A DNA stretch of 58,243 nucleotides from an uncultured Lachnospiraceae bacterium (GCA_934432595.1 CAKRYR010000014.1:1-58243); one strand, 5' to 3'. Positions 43,576-53,559 are shown, counted from the stretch's first letter. The notes: generated by a model not told the origin, from the letters alone. A program made the numbers and translations.

Positions 43576-45267
43576 ATGAATAAGGTTAGAAAGTATTTAA
43601 TTGGGTTATTATCTATATCTCTAATAGGGGGATTAATTTTTATTAATTCTACTAAAGTTTTGAAAAAAACATCTAAAGCAGATTTTTCTCAAGATGCATT
43701 CAAAATTGAAAAATGTAATTATAATTCCACAAGAGATACCATTATTAGTATGAAAAAGGGTAAATATACGATTAATAGAACTAATGATTTGTATGAGGCA
43801 AAGGATGAAAATCATGGTTATTGGACGTTTTTGATTTATTTATCTGGTAATGAAGATGAATCGAAAAATGGTGTTTGCTCTGGAATATTAGACAATATTG
43901 TAAGTGCAAGTACTAAAGCAGGTGAAAAAGTTAAATTTATTGTTGCAACAGGTGGAACTTCAAAATGGAAAAAGGGAGATGATGCTCCATTTAAGTTAAA
44001 TCGTAAATTAATACAATTTTATGAGGTCTGTAATGGTAATGTTAGTACAGTAAAAACAGATAATAATAAAGATTTTGTAATTGATGCCGTTGCAAAAGGT
44101 AATGACAAAATGTATGTCACTAGCATGGGAAATCCTGATGTTTTAAATACTTTTATATCCATGGGAGTCAATAAATATAGAACTACAACTGTTGAGGTTG
44201 AGGAAGCAATTGAAGATAAAGATTTTAGCGATGTTCTAGAAGAAAAAAAATCAAAGAAAAAAGATAGTGATAATACTGATGAAGAAAACACAGAAGATGA
44301 AACAAAGAAGAAAGAAAATAAAAAAACAAAGATAGTTGAGAGAACATATAACAATCATATTGGATTATTTATATATGGAAATAATGATGTTATGGATAAA
44401 GGTGTAGCATATGATGCAAATTGTAAGGATTATTTAACATTTAGTGAATTAGAATTAGCATTAAATGCTTCAAAAGGAGCAATGGGTAACAAATTTGATT
44501 TAGTTTGTTTTGATGGAACAACATCACAATATGTTGAAATGGCTAATATGCTAGTTCCATATGCTGAATATCTTGTGGGACCTCAATGTAAGGGCGGTTA
44601 TAGTGGAGTAAAATATGATATTATAGCAGAAGATATAGGATTAGGATATAGCAAGACAGCCTACGAAGTTGCTTCGAATATATGTGAGACTAGTTATTTA
44701 GCGTCAAATGTCGCTGTTAAAAAAAAGGTAGTTTTATCAGCCATTAATTTAAAGAATATGGATGCATTCTTATATAGATTGAATTCAACATTATCTAAGT
44801 TAAATAAAATGATAGAAACTAAGCCAGAGGAATTTACCAAATATAGTTTACTAATGAATAAAGCGGCCGCTACAAGCAAGAACTCAGTAGATATGGGGAA
44901 TTTTTTGAGAAAGATTGGACCAAAGATAAACGGCATATCTTATACATATTCTAATTATAATAGATTAATAGCTAATAAAGTATCAGCTATTAGATATGGT
45001 GAAAATAAGAATTGTACAGGATTATCTGTTTATTGGAATATGAAAGCTACTGACGCTGATTATGAGATTATTAAAAATAATAGTGTTAATCCATATTTAT
45101 TAAATATAATGGATGCATCTATGTATATTAGTAACAAGAGTAACTTAGAGCAGTACAATATAAATCGTAAGAAATGGGAGGAAGCAAAGGATTATTATAG
45201 TAGGGATAATAAGTATATTGGCGTAGTTACAAATGGAAGAATAGAGGATAAGCAAAATTCTAAATAA
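43576..45267 (+). CDS. Clostripain-family (C11) protein lacking the catalytic residues
   Basis: This exported protein has 563 residues with a signal or anchor helix (KYLIGLLSISLIGGLIFI). The fold is recognisable from the N-terminal WTFLIYLSGNEDESKNG block and the alignment with the next gene. Where active members have NHGGG, this one reads YGNND (aligned His becomes N269); where they have FDAC, it reads FDGT (aligned Cys becomes T315). Both members of the His-Cys dyad are therefore absent. A Lys/Glu/Asp-rich insert (EEKKSKKKDSDNTDEENTED, ~218-238) interrupts the domain just before this site. It begins a new unit (GGGGAGG then ATG) and ends at a terminator before the active paralogue. A binding, inhibitory or scaffold role is inferred; it is not an obvious pseudogene because the frame is fully open. 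Confidence 0.85.
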   Translation: MNKVRKYLIGLLSISLIGGLIFINSTKVLKKTSKADFSQDAFKIEKCNYNSTRDTIISMKKGKYTINRTNDLYEAKDENHGYWTFLIYLSGNEDESKNGVCSGILDNIVSASTKAGEKVKFIVATGGTSKWKKGDDAPFKLNRKLIQFYEVCNGNVSTVKTDNNKDFVIDAVAKGNDKMYVTSMGNPDVLNTFISMGVNKYRTTTVEVEEAIEDKDFSDVLEEKKSKKKDSDNTDEENTEDETKKKENKKTKIVERTYNNHIGLFIYGNNDVMDKGVAYDANCKDYLTFSELELALNASKGAMGNKFDLVCFDGTTSQYVEMANMLVPYAEYLVGPQCKGGYSGVKYDIIAEDIGLGYSKTAYEVASNICETSYLASNVAVKKKVVLSAINLKNMDAFLYRLNSTLSKLNKMIETKPEEFTKYSLLMNKAAATSKNSVDMGNFLRKIGPKINGISYTYSNYNRLIANKVSAIRYGENKNCTGLSVYWNMKATDADYEIIKNNSVNPYLLNIMDASMYISNKSNLEQYNINRKKWEEAKDYYSRDNKYIGVVTNGRIEDKQNSK

Positions 45268-45301
45268 AATTATACTGATTTTTAATAAATTAATCTATAT
45301 G

Positions 45302-45348
45302 AATAAATCAAATGTTAGTTTTCTAGCATTTGATTTATTTGTTGTTAC
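45302..45348 (+). terminator. Terminator between the two clostripain genes
   Basis: AATAAATCAAATGTTAG (45302-45318) pairs with 45323-45339 with one G-T wobble, followed by TGTTGTTACTT. The second gene starts 17 bases later, so partial read-through would set the ratio of the two proteins. Confidence 0.7.
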
Positions 45349-45365
45349 TTAGAAAGGAAGATAAG

Positions 45366-47609
45366 ATGAAGGGAACAAAAAGCGTGAGACATATGAGGCG
45401 AAAGACTATTAGTATATTTATCATAGGCTTATTTATTTTATTATTAGGATATTGTTATAATAATGAAATAAAATCATCAGCAGAGGAATGTACTAACAAA
45501 GAAAATATTGTATTGTGTGATACATCGGGAAATAGGGATACTAATATAGAAAACGTGAATGGTAGTTATTCTATTAATAGAAATATGCTTACTGATGAAA
45601 AAACTATGGGTGAAAAAGATAAGTGGACATTTTTTATATATATGTGTGGTTCTGATTATGAATCTAAAAATGGTGCAGCATCAGAAGATATAAAGGAAAT
45701 GTTAAATGCTAATATAAGTGATAATGTTAGAGTTATTATACAAACTGGTGGAGCAAGACAATGGAAGAATTCAAACATTGATAAGAATAAAATACAAAGA
45801 TTTGAAATTAAAGATAAAAAATTAGATTTATTATATGAAAAAAGCATATATGATAATAATGGTAATGCTAGAAGCCTAGGAAATCCAGATGAATTATATG
45901 AATTTTTATCCTGGGGTTTGAAAAATTATGCCTCTGAAAAAATGGGCGTTATTCTTTGGAATCATGGAGGTGGTTCCTCTGATGGTATATGTTATGATGA
46001 AAATGCTCAAATGGATGCGTTAGAATTAGGTGAACTTGAGTTAGCCTTTTCACAAACTCGTAAAGAAATGACTTCTAGATTTGAGTTTGTTGGATTTGAT
46101 GCGTGTGTTATGCAAAATATTGAAACAGCGAATTTAATGGTTCCTTATGCTAAATATATGGTAGGATCTGAAACTGCAGAATTAAAAAAAGGATTAAATT
46201 ATACTGATTTTTTAGAATTGATTTCAAATTCTTCAAAAACAAGTACTTTAGACTTATGTAAAAAAATATGTGATTCATCTTTCGAGGCATATACTAAGAA
46301 TTTAACAGGAATTATTTCTACAGGTTCAGTTGATTTTTCTGTGCTAGATTTGGAAAAGATAGATAATTTCCTTTATGCATTTCATGAGGTTGCAAAAGAA
46401 TTAAATGATACAATTGGTACAGATAAGTATTATACTGTTTTAAACAAGATACAGAATTCACAGCGTTTTGGTGCAGGACAGATTGATATATATAATTTTT
46501 TAAGTAATATTGAAAATGATATTTCTAGTGCAAAAGATGCTATAGATAAATTGGATGATGTAATATCTTATAATAAAAAGGCCAATGTTTTATCTTGGTA
46601 TAAGAATGCAACAGGATTATCTATATTTATTAGTTCTGAGTATGCTCAGTTGCAGAATTATAATAATTTAAGAAATGTGTGTATAAGTCCATATCTAATG
46701 AATTATTATGAATCAATAGTATACGGAACTAATTATGGTAATTTAGATAGATACTTTAAAGATAGAATTATGTGGCAAGAGTCTGAGGACTATTATGATG
46801 AAACATTTCGATTTGTAAATAATATCTTTAAAGACGAAAAAGATTATAGAAAAAATTATTCATCAAATAATTTTTATTCAAAAGTTTCTTTTGACGATAT
46901 ATGGTTTAGTGTATTAAAATATAAAACAGGTGTAAGTATTTTAGATGAAGCAAGTAATATACAATGTGATAAAAATTTATTTTTAGATGAAAATGGCAAA
47001 GCAAGCCTAGTTTTAAATAATAGTTCAATAGATAAGGTTTGTGATGTTAAATATACAATAATTTCAGAAGTTTATGATGAAAATGAAGGTTGCAATGTAT
47101 ATATAGAATTAGGACAATCTAATCAAGTTAGTTTAGATAAAGTAACGGGAAAGGTAACTGAGAATTTTGATGGAAGATGGTTAATGCTTCCTAATGGTTT
47201 ACCTTTGGCTACTACAGATGTACAAAATGAAGAAAACTATGTACGACAAATTTCACCTTGCTTTATTAACAATGATTATGTATACTTGTATACTACACTT
47301 AATAAAGAAACAAATGAAGTTGTAATTGAAGGTTATGCTGATGATTATGATAATAAATCTATTCAAACAAAGGTAGTGAGTCAGTTAGAAATAGGTGATT
47401 GTATACAACCAATGTTTATGTATACTAAAAATCTAGAAAATGGTGCAATATTTAAAGATTCAGAGATGAATTTTGGATTTTGTGATGTTAATGATGATTT
47501 TAAATTAGAATACACTAATTTTGAAAATCAGAAGTTATATACTTCAATTGTTTTAAAGGATGTATTTGGTACAAGTATATACACTCCAATAGAGAAATAT
47601 AATAGATAG
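45366..47609 (+). CDS. Secreted clostripain-family cysteine protease (C11)
   Basis: The protein has 747 residues. ATG 45366 is supported by AGAAAGGAAG; the TTG at 45330 is not. A basic N-terminus and helix (KTISIFIIGLFILLLGYC) direct export. The C11 domain starts at DKWTFFIYMCGSDYESKNG and holds the dyad: H200 in LWNHGGGSSDG and C247 in GFDACVMQNIE. Clostripains cleave after Arg or Lys and are often self-activated (family knowledge); specificity here is not tested. The C-terminal ~240 residues form an extra beta-rich region of unknown role. It pairs with the inactive relative upstream, and greA follows after 11 bases. Confidence 0.9.
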   Translation: MKGTKSVRHMRRKTISIFIIGLFILLLGYCYNNEIKSSAEECTNKENIVLCDTSGNRDTNIENVNGSYSINRNMLTDEKTMGEKDKWTFFIYMCGSDYESKNGAASEDIKEMLNANISDNVRVIIQTGGARQWKNSNIDKNKIQRFEIKDKKLDLLYEKSIYDNNGNARSLGNPDELYEFLSWGLKNYASEKMGVILWNHGGGSSDGICYDENAQMDALELGELELAFSQTRKEMTSRFEFVGFDACVMQNIETANLMVPYAKYMVGSETAELKKGLNYTDFLELISNSSKTSTLDLCKKICDSSFEAYTKNLTGIISTGSVDFSVLDLEKIDNFLYAFHEVAKELNDTIGTDKYYTVLNKIQNSQRFGAGQIDIYNFLSNIENDISSAKDAIDKLDDVISYNKKANVLSWYKNATGLSIFISSEYAQLQNYNNLRNVCISPYLMNYYESIVYGTNYGNLDRYFKDRIMWQESEDYYDETFRFVNNIFKDEKDYRKNYSSNNFYSKVSFDDIWFSVLKYKTGVSILDEASNIQCDKNLFLDENGKASLVLNNSSIDKVCDVKYTIISEVYDENEGCNVYIELGQSNQVSLDKVTGKVTENFDGRWLMLPNGLPLATTDVQNEENYVRQISPCFINNDYVYLYTTLNKETNEVVIEGYADDYDNKSIQTKVVSQLEIGDCIQPMFMYTKNLENGAIFKDSEMNFGFCDVNDDFKLEYTNFENQKLYTSIVLKDVFGTSIYTPIEKYNR

Positions 47610-47620
47610 AGGTGTTTGAC

Positions 47621-48124
47621 GTGAATGATAAGTTAACTAAAAGTGATGTTGAAAAAATAGAGAAAGAAATTGAACATAGAAAATTAGTTGTTCGACCTGA
47701 GGCTATTGAAGCAGTTAAAGAGGCTCGTTCTTATGGTGATTTGAGTGAAAATTTTGAGTATTATGCGGCTAAGAGAGAAAAAAATAGAAATGAGAGTCGT
47801 ATAAGATACCTTGAGAGAATGCTTAAGACAGCAACTATAATTGATGATTCATCTAATGATGATGAGGTGGGAATTAATAATACTGTTACTCTATTTTTTG
47901 AAGATGAGGGTGTAGATGAAGAATATAAGCTAGTTACTACTGTTAGAGAAAACACTTTAGCGGGATTAATAAGTATAGAATCTCCAATTGGAAAAGCTAT
48001 ATTGGGGCATAAAGTAAATGACAGAGTATTTGTTAAGCTTAATGATAAAGCTGGATATTATGTTGTTATTAAGAAAATAGAAAACACAAATGATGATAAG
48101 GACGATGCAATAAAAAAATTTTAG
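47621..48124 (+). CDS. greA: GreA/GreB-family transcription elongation factor
   Basis: The protein has 167 residues. GTG 47621 follows AGAGGTG, which makes the upstream GTG 47612 unlikely. The N-terminal coiled coil carries the acidic tip in ARSYGDLSENFEYYAAKREK (residues ~34-53), which stimulates transcript cleavage by RNA polymerase. The C-terminal globular domain has SIESPIGKAILGHKVND. The domain order fits GreA. It adds an acidic C-terminal tail (NTNDDKDD). It is transcribed with the clostripain gene. Confidence 0.88.
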   Translation: MNDKLTKSDVEKIEKEIEHRKLVVRPEAIEAVKEARSYGDLSENFEYYAAKREKNRNESRIRYLERMLKTATIIDDSSNDDEVGINNTVTLFFEDEGVDEEYKLVTTVRENTLAGLISIESPIGKAILGHKVNDRVFVKLNDKAGYYVVIKKIENTNDDKDDAIKKF

Positions 48125-48260
48125 AAAGTTTTTCTACATAGATGCATATGTATATTATAAAAGCATTTATATGACAGCAATTATATATAATAATATAGAA
48201 TAAAGTGCTATATATGAATTATTGTATATAAGTTATACAAATTGCAGATATGGAGAAATG

Positions 48261-49469
48261 ATGGATAAGAAAAAGTTATTTTGGTATATTGTTCTTATTG
48301 AGATAATAGTTGAACTATTGTTATTGGGATTAATATTTGGAGTTAGTAGAATAAAAAATAATAATATAGGTACTATTAATATAGATAATTCTAATGGGAA
48401 GAATGATAGTATTAATAAAGAACATAAAAGTGATGACTCTAAAGATAATAATAACAGCAATGATAAATTAAGTGAAAATAATACAAGCCAAGATAAGAGT
48501 TTTATTAAATGGGTGGACTTTAAAGTTTCGTCTGAAGCTTTAAAGGACGCCTGTTTTTATGATGTTGAAAGTTATTATGGTAGAGTGGGGAGTAATAATA
48601 ATTTTGATTTAATGAGCGAAACAGGGCAAAAAGTTGAAAAGTCTGAGAATAAAAATATTAGAATAAATTGGATAGAGTTACTAGCATATCTTGCTTGTGG
48701 CTATGGGGGAGATTTTAAAAAGTATAAAAAGAGTCATATGGAAAAATTAGTTGAAAGACTAAAAAATGGTGAAAAAATAGATGACATAACGAAAGAAATG
48801 CGTTATTATAGTTACTATCGTGAATCATATGAAGCTGTTCTTAGTGGAATGGTTGGAAAATATACATTAGGTGGAGAAGAAAAGTATGGATTAAAGGCAT
48901 TTTTCCCATTAGCAAAGAATTTCCCATATAGTCATTATGATGATTTTGGTGTATCAAGAGAGTATGGATATAAAAGAAGACACCTTGGACATGATATGAT
49001 GGGGCAAGTGGGGACGCCAGTTGTTGTCTCTGAGTCAGGATATGTTGAAGCTATTGGTTGGAATCAATATGGTGGATGGAGACTAGGAATACGTAGCTTT
49101 GATAAAAAAAGATATTATTATTATGCTCATTTACGCAAAAATTTTCCTTATAATAAATCATTAAAAGATGGAAGTGTGGTTACAGCAGGTGATGTAATTG
49201 GTTATATGGGACGAACTGGTTATAGTCGTAATGAGAATGTAAATAATATTAATACGTCTCATTTACACTTTGGAATACAGCTTATATTTGACGAATCACA
49301 AAAAGAAGGTAATGGGGAAATATGGATTGATTGTTATGAGATAGTGAAGTTCTTATACGCTAATCGAAGTGAAACCATTAAAAACATGGAGACAAAAGAG
49401 TATAGTAGAGTTATTGATATGGTTGATCCAAGTGTGGAGAAATACATAAAGAAAAAAAGAGTTAACTAA
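48261..49469 (+). CDS. Membrane-anchored M23 (LytM) peptidoglycan endopeptidase
   Basis: The protein has 402 residues. Two ATGs are adjacent; 48261 is better spaced from TGGAG. A membrane helix (LFWYIVLIEIIVELLLLGLIFG, split around residues 5-27) anchors a Ser/Asn/Asp-rich linker (~32-75), then a middle domain. The zinc-dependent M23 domain has H241-x3-D245 in RRHLGHDMMG and H334-L-H336 in SHLHFGIQL, plus GRTGYS. It cuts peptide crossbridges in the wall. This variant (long middle domain with WIELLAYLACGYGGDFK) is common in Lachnospiraceae. No partner with an obvious regulatory role is adjacent. Confidence 0.88.
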   Translation: MDKKKLFWYIVLIEIIVELLLLGLIFGVSRIKNNNIGTINIDNSNGKNDSINKEHKSDDSKDNNNSNDKLSENNTSQDKSFIKWVDFKVSSEALKDACFYDVESYYGRVGSNNNFDLMSETGQKVEKSENKNIRINWIELLAYLACGYGGDFKKYKKSHMEKLVERLKNGEKIDDITKEMRYYSYYRESYEAVLSGMVGKYTLGGEEKYGLKAFFPLAKNFPYSHYDDFGVSREYGYKRRHLGHDMMGQVGTPVVVSESGYVEAIGWNQYGGWRLGIRSFDKKRYYYYAHLRKNFPYNKSLKDGSVVTAGDVIGYMGRTGYSRNENVNNINTSHLHFGIQLIFDESQKEGNGEIWIDCYEIVKFLYANRSETIKNMETKEYSRVIDMVDPSVEKYIKKKRVN

Positions 49470-49511
49470 ACAAAAATAATCAAAATAAAGAAAGAAATGG
49501 GATGTGATTAA

Positions 49512-50351
49512 ATGTATGTAAATAATGGTACAGGAGTCTTAAAGAGGGTACTAGTTTCAAAACCAAAATTTTTAAAGCCAGCACCTATTAATGAAATAGC
49601 GAAGCTTTGGAAAGATACTACATTAGATGTAGATAAAATGTTAGAGGAGCATGAACATTTCACTAATACATATAAAAAGTTAGGTATAGAAGTGGAATAT
49701 TTAGAGGCAAAGGAAAGTAGACCTAATTCGGTATTCGCTAGAGATTTTGGTGGATGCGTTAAAGAAGGTTATATATTAGGTAATTTTAAATTGCCTTTAA
49801 GAGAGGACGAGCATATTGATTATGCTGATAAAATGGAGCAGTTGGGTATACCAATGATTGCAAAGATAGAAAATGGCATATTTGAAGGTGGAGATTTTGC
49901 ATTTTTAAATGAACATACTATTGCACTTGGTATGGCAGATAGAACTAATGAAGTTGGTCTTAAGGAGATGCAAGAACAGTTATCTCCATATGGTTATGAT
50001 GTAGTAGGAGTACCGCTTAATCCTAAGTATTTGCACCTTGATATGTGCTTTAATTTAGTTGACGATTATTTGGCAGTAGCTCATTTAGAGGGGTTACCAG
50101 AAAAATTTAGAAATTTACTTAAGATAATGGAGATTGATGTAATAAATGTTGAGGAAGAGGCAATATTTAAACATGGATGTAATCTTCAAAGTTTAGGAAA
50201 TCATAGAGTATTATCTTTAAAACAAAATTGTAGGGTAAATGAATTACTTAGTAATAAAGGAATGAAAGTAATTGAACTTGATATTACAGAGATACTAAAG
50301 GCAGGTGGAGGCCCACATTGTATGACATTCCCACTAGAGAGAACTTTGTAA
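49512..50351 (+). CDS. Amidinohydrolase/amidinotransferase-family protein (DDAH-like)
   Basis: The protein has 279 residues with the pentein fold of DDAH, arginine deiminase and related enzymes. Motifs: NSVFARDFGG, NGIFEGGDF (substrate guanidine and Glu), YLHLDMCF with H175, and the nucleophile C270 in GGGPHCMTFPLER. Such enzymes hydrolyse guanidine groups of arginine or methylated arginine to citrulline, but the exact substrate cannot be decided. It is followed by a HisC-like aminotransferase and a D-2-hydroxyacid dehydrogenase, hinting at a short amino-acid breakdown route. Confidence 0.85.
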   Translation: MYVNNGTGVLKRVLVSKPKFLKPAPINEIAKLWKDTTLDVDKMLEEHEHFTNTYKKLGIEVEYLEAKESRPNSVFARDFGGCVKEGYILGNFKLPLREDEHIDYADKMEQLGIPMIAKIENGIFEGGDFAFLNEHTIALGMADRTNEVGLKEMQEQLSPYGYDVVGVPLNPKYLHLDMCFNLVDDYLAVAHLEGLPEKFRNLLKIMEIDVINVEEEAIFKHGCNLQSLGNHRVLSLKQNCRVNELLSNKGMKVIELDITEILKAGGGPHCMTFPLERTL

Positions 50352-50445
50352 ATTGAAGTAATATATAGAATAAAGTAATGGTAGCAATTAATAAAACGAT
50401 AGAATTGTTACTAGTAGTGTACAGATTTAGAATGGAGAAAGAGTT

Positions 50446-51519
50446 ATGAGTTATTTTTTAGTAGATGAATTTGAAAACATGGATCCTTATGTCCCTGGAG
50501 AACAACCTAAGGATAAAAAATATATTAAATTAAATGCAAATGAGACAATAGTGCCACCTTCACCAAAGGTTTTAGAGGCAATTACAGAAGAGGCAGTTAA
50601 CAAAATGGGATTATATTCAGATCCTACATGCTTAAGTTTAAGAACTGCTATAGCTAAGCAATATGATGTTGATCCAGAGCAAGTATTTGTTGGAAATGGA
50701 GCAGATGAAGTATTAGGATTTATATTGATGAGCTTTTTCTGTACTAGACAAAAGTTATGTTGCCCAGATATTACATATGAATTTTATAAGGGATATGCTA
50801 ATACATATAGAGTTGATTTAAAACAATTCCCTGTTAATAGTGATTTTTCAATTAATGTAGATGATTATGTTAACACAAAAAGAGATGTTATATTGGCAAA
50901 TCCTAATAATCCAACAGGTTTATTTATACCAAAAGAAGATATTGAGAGAATAGTTAATGTAAATCCTAAGAGAATGGTTATAATTGATGAGGCTTATATT
51001 GATTTTGCAGGAGAATCATGTGTTTCTCTTGTAAATAAATACAAAAATCTTGTAGTTGTGCATACTTACTCAAAATCTAGAAATCTTGCAGGAGCTAGAA
51101 TAGGATATGCTATCTCAAGTAAAGGAATCATACATGATTTGAGAAAGATAAAATTCTGTTTTAACCCATTTAACCTTGGTAAATTAGCATTGCTTATTGG
51201 GGCAGCAGCTATAGAAGATAATGAATACAAAGAAAAATGTGTTAATAATATAGTTGATATTAGAGAGAAAACAAAGAAAGAACTGGCTAAGTTAGGATTT
51301 TCAGGCTTAGATACTAAGACTAATTTTGTATTTGTTACTCATGATAAAATAAAGGCTGAAGATTTATTTATGGAATTAAAGAATAGAGGAATATTAGTAC
51401 GTTATTATAAAGAACCAAAGTTAAATAAATATCTTAGAATTACTATTGGCACAGAAGTACAAATGGAGCAGGTAATTAATACTATAAGAGATATTATGAG
51501 AGACTGGGGTGTATTATAA
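50446..51519 (+). CDS. HisC-like PLP aminotransferase
   Basis: The protein has 357 residues, an aminotransferase fold-type I of the histidinol-phosphate (HisC/Cob) subgroup. Landmarks: IKLNANETIVPPSPKVLEAI, YSDPTCLSLRTAIAKQYDVDPEQVFVGNGADEVLGFI (split), ANPNNPTG, IDEAYIDFAG and PLP K210 in TYSKSRNLAGARIGY. No other his gene is present, so it may serve another amino acid. It is separated from the DDAH-like gene by 94 bases. I leave the symbol open for that reason. Confidence 0.82.
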   Translation: MSYFLVDEFENMDPYVPGEQPKDKKYIKLNANETIVPPSPKVLEAITEEAVNKMGLYSDPTCLSLRTAIAKQYDVDPEQVFVGNGADEVLGFILMSFFCTRQKLCCPDITYEFYKGYANTYRVDLKQFPVNSDFSINVDDYVNTKRDVILANPNNPTGLFIPKEDIERIVNVNPKRMVIIDEAYIDFAGESCVSLVNKYKNLVVVHTYSKSRNLAGARIGYAISSKGIIHDLRKIKFCFNPFNLGKLALLIGAAAIEDNEYKEKCVNNIVDIREKTKKELAKLGFSGLDTKTNFVFVTHDKIKAEDLFMELKNRGILVRYYKEPKLNKYLRITIGTEVQMEQVINTIRDIMRDWGVL

Positions 51520-51607
51520 ATAAAGATTGTTTAAAAATATGTTTTAAACATAAGAAATGTAAGTGAAACTTAAAAGTGATTTTGATTTAAATTGGAGGAT
51601 AGATGAT

Positions 51608-52582
51608 ATGAAGATATTAATTAGTGATTTCGAAGAAGGAATGGAAGCTAATTATGATTTAACAATATCAAGTATAAAAAAGGTTATTCCAGATGCAGAA
51701 GTTGATATATATGTATATAAGAATAAAGAAGATTTTATAAATGTTATGCAGCAGTATGATGCACTAATTACAGCATTTTTACCTATGGATAAGAGCATTT
51801 TTAAGCATACGCCTAATCTAAAATGTATATCAGTATCAGCTGTAGGTTATAATAGTATTAATCTTGAAGATGCTAAAGAATCTGGTGTTAAAGTGTGCCA
51901 TATAGATGAATATTGTACAGAAGAAGTGGCAGAGCATGCATTTTCTCTAATTATGGCTCTTAATCGTAATCTAAAACATTATATAAAAGAGATAGATGAA
52001 GAGTACAAATGGCAGTATTATAGTATAGATGGTGGACTTAATTTAAGTAGCATGACTTTAGCTATATTTGGTTTTGGAAGAATTGGACGAAGATTAGCTA
52101 AGCTTGTAAGTGGATTTGATATGAGAGTTTTAGCTGTTGACCCATATATTACGGAAGAACAAAATTTAGAATATGGAGCAGAACTTGTGAGCCTTGATTA
52201 TGCATTAGAAAATGCTGATGTAATATCAAATCATATGAACTTAACAGAAGAAAATAAGGATTATTTTAACATGACTAAATTTGAGAAAATGAAGAAATGC
52301 CCGTTATTTGTTAATGTTGGTCGTGGTGGCACAGTATGTGAGAAAGACTTGATAGATGCACTCGATAGAGGATTATTAAGAGGTGCTGGTTTAGATGTGC
52401 TTGATAATGATAATCCTGATCTAAAGGAGAATAAATTGGTTGGACGTAGTGATGTTATTCTTACACCACATAGTGCGTTCTACTCAAGAGAATCTTTATA
52501 TAAATTACAGACTATAAGTGCAGAAAACCTTGCATATGTATTGACTAATAAGATGAATAAGGTAAAGAAAATATTAGTATAA
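51608..52582 (+). CDS. D-isomer-specific 2-hydroxyacid dehydrogenase
   Basis: The protein has 324 residues. ATG 51608 follows GGAGG; the upstream frame to 51563 has no site. The NAD-binding motif is FGFGRIGRRLAKL (~157-169), catalytic Arg is in NVGRGGTVCEKD, the following acidic residue in DNDNPDL-like context, and His in TPHSAFYS. The enzyme interconverts a 2-keto acid and a D-2-hydroxy acid. Placed after an aminotransferase, it could reduce the keto acid formed; that order is inference. Confidence 0.87.
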   Translation: MKILISDFEEGMEANYDLTISSIKKVIPDAEVDIYVYKNKEDFINVMQQYDALITAFLPMDKSIFKHTPNLKCISVSAVGYNSINLEDAKESGVKVCHIDEYCTEEVAEHAFSLIMALNRNLKHYIKEIDEEYKWQYYSIDGGLNLSSMTLAIFGFGRIGRRLAKLVSGFDMRVLAVDPYITEEQNLEYGAELVSLDYALENADVISNHMNLTEENKDYFNMTKFEKMKKCPLFVNVGRGGTVCEKDLIDALDRGLLRGAGLDVLDNDNPDLKENKLVGRSDVILTPHSAFYSRESLYKLQTISAENLAYVLTNKMNKVKKILV

Positions 52583-52602
52583 GTGAGAAAGAGGAAGAAA
52601 TA

Positions 52603-53517
52603 GTGGTAGTTCTAAGTCAAATGATAGTTTTATTTATAGTATTATTAATTGGAGTTTTAGCAAATAAGAAGGGTATTATTAATGACCAAATTGAAAAAAG
52701 CTTATCATGGATTGTTATTAATATTGCCAATCCAGCATTAATTATATCTAGCAGTTTATCTAAAAATAAGAATATTAGTGGTAAGGATTTAGCTGGAGTT
52801 ATGATTATTGCTATTGTTATGTATGTAGGACTTATTATATTGGCTTATATTATCACAAAACTTTTAAAGGTAAATAAGAAAGAAATGGGAGCATATATGG
52901 TTATGTTTGTTTTCTCCAATATTGCTTTTATGGGGTATCCTGTTATAAGCGGTATATTCGGAAAGGGAGCACTATTATATGCCTTATTATTTTCTTTACC
53001 TTTTAATATTCTTATATATACCTATGGCGTACTTGCTATAGGTGGCAATTCTAAGTTGTCGAATTTACAATTATCTAAGATTTTAAATATAGGTGTATTA
53101 GCATGTTTAGTGTCTATTCTTTTATTTGCAATAAAAATACCTATACCTAATTTTATAAAGACTTTAATAGATATGTTAGGAAATCTAAGTGCACCTTTGA
53201 GTATGATGGTTATTGGTTCGTCTCTTGTTAAAATGGATTTGAAATCTGTTATGAAGAATTACAAGATGATGATTTTTATAGCTGTTAAACAATTGCTTTT
53301 CCCTATTTTAGCAGCTTTTGCTATTAGAGGGCTAATTGACAGTGAGCTTATCTTTGGAATAGTCGTTATTATGCTTGCTATGCCTATTGCTAGTATGACG
53401 GCTATGCTTGCTAATCAATATAATGGGGATTATAAATTGGTTTCTGAAGGTGTGGCATTCTCCACCATTGTATCTGTTATTAGTATTCCTTTGATTTCGG
53501 TTATTGTGGGACTTTAG
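52603..53517 (+). CDS. AEC-family permease (auxin efflux carrier type)
   Basis: The protein has 304 residues and ten hydrophobic helices. The N-terminal LIGVLANKKGIINDQIEKSLSWIVINIANPALIISS and VFSNIAFMGYPVISGIFG, then GSSLVKMD, are AEC landmarks. Members carry small organic anions such as malate or lactate-like acids. Its start is GTG with AGAGG upstream, 21 bases after the dehydrogenase. A likely role is to move the keto or hydroxy acid of this cluster. Confidence 0.85.
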   Translation: MVVLSQMIVLFIVLLIGVLANKKGIINDQIEKSLSWIVINIANPALIISSSLSKNKNISGKDLAGVMIIAIVMYVGLIILAYIITKLLKVNKKEMGAYMVMFVFSNIAFMGYPVISGIFGKGALLYALLFSLPFNILIYTYGVLAIGGNSKLSNLQLSKILNIGVLACLVSILLFAIKIPIPNFIKTLIDMLGNLSAPLSMMVIGSSLVKMDLKSVMKNYKMMIFIAVKQLLFPILAAFAIRGLIDSELIFGIVVIMLAMPIASMTAMLANQYNGDYKLVSEGVAFSTIVSVISIPLISVIVGL

Positions 53518-53530
53518 ACTTTTGTTTAGT

Positions 53531-53559
53531 TTGATTATATAGACATATAATAATATAAT
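53531..53559 (+). promoter_or_regulatory. Promoter of the alpha-glucosidase gene
   Basis: TTGATT (53531-53536), a 17-base spacer and TATAAT (53554-53559) lie 34 bases before the ATG. Confidence 0.65.
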
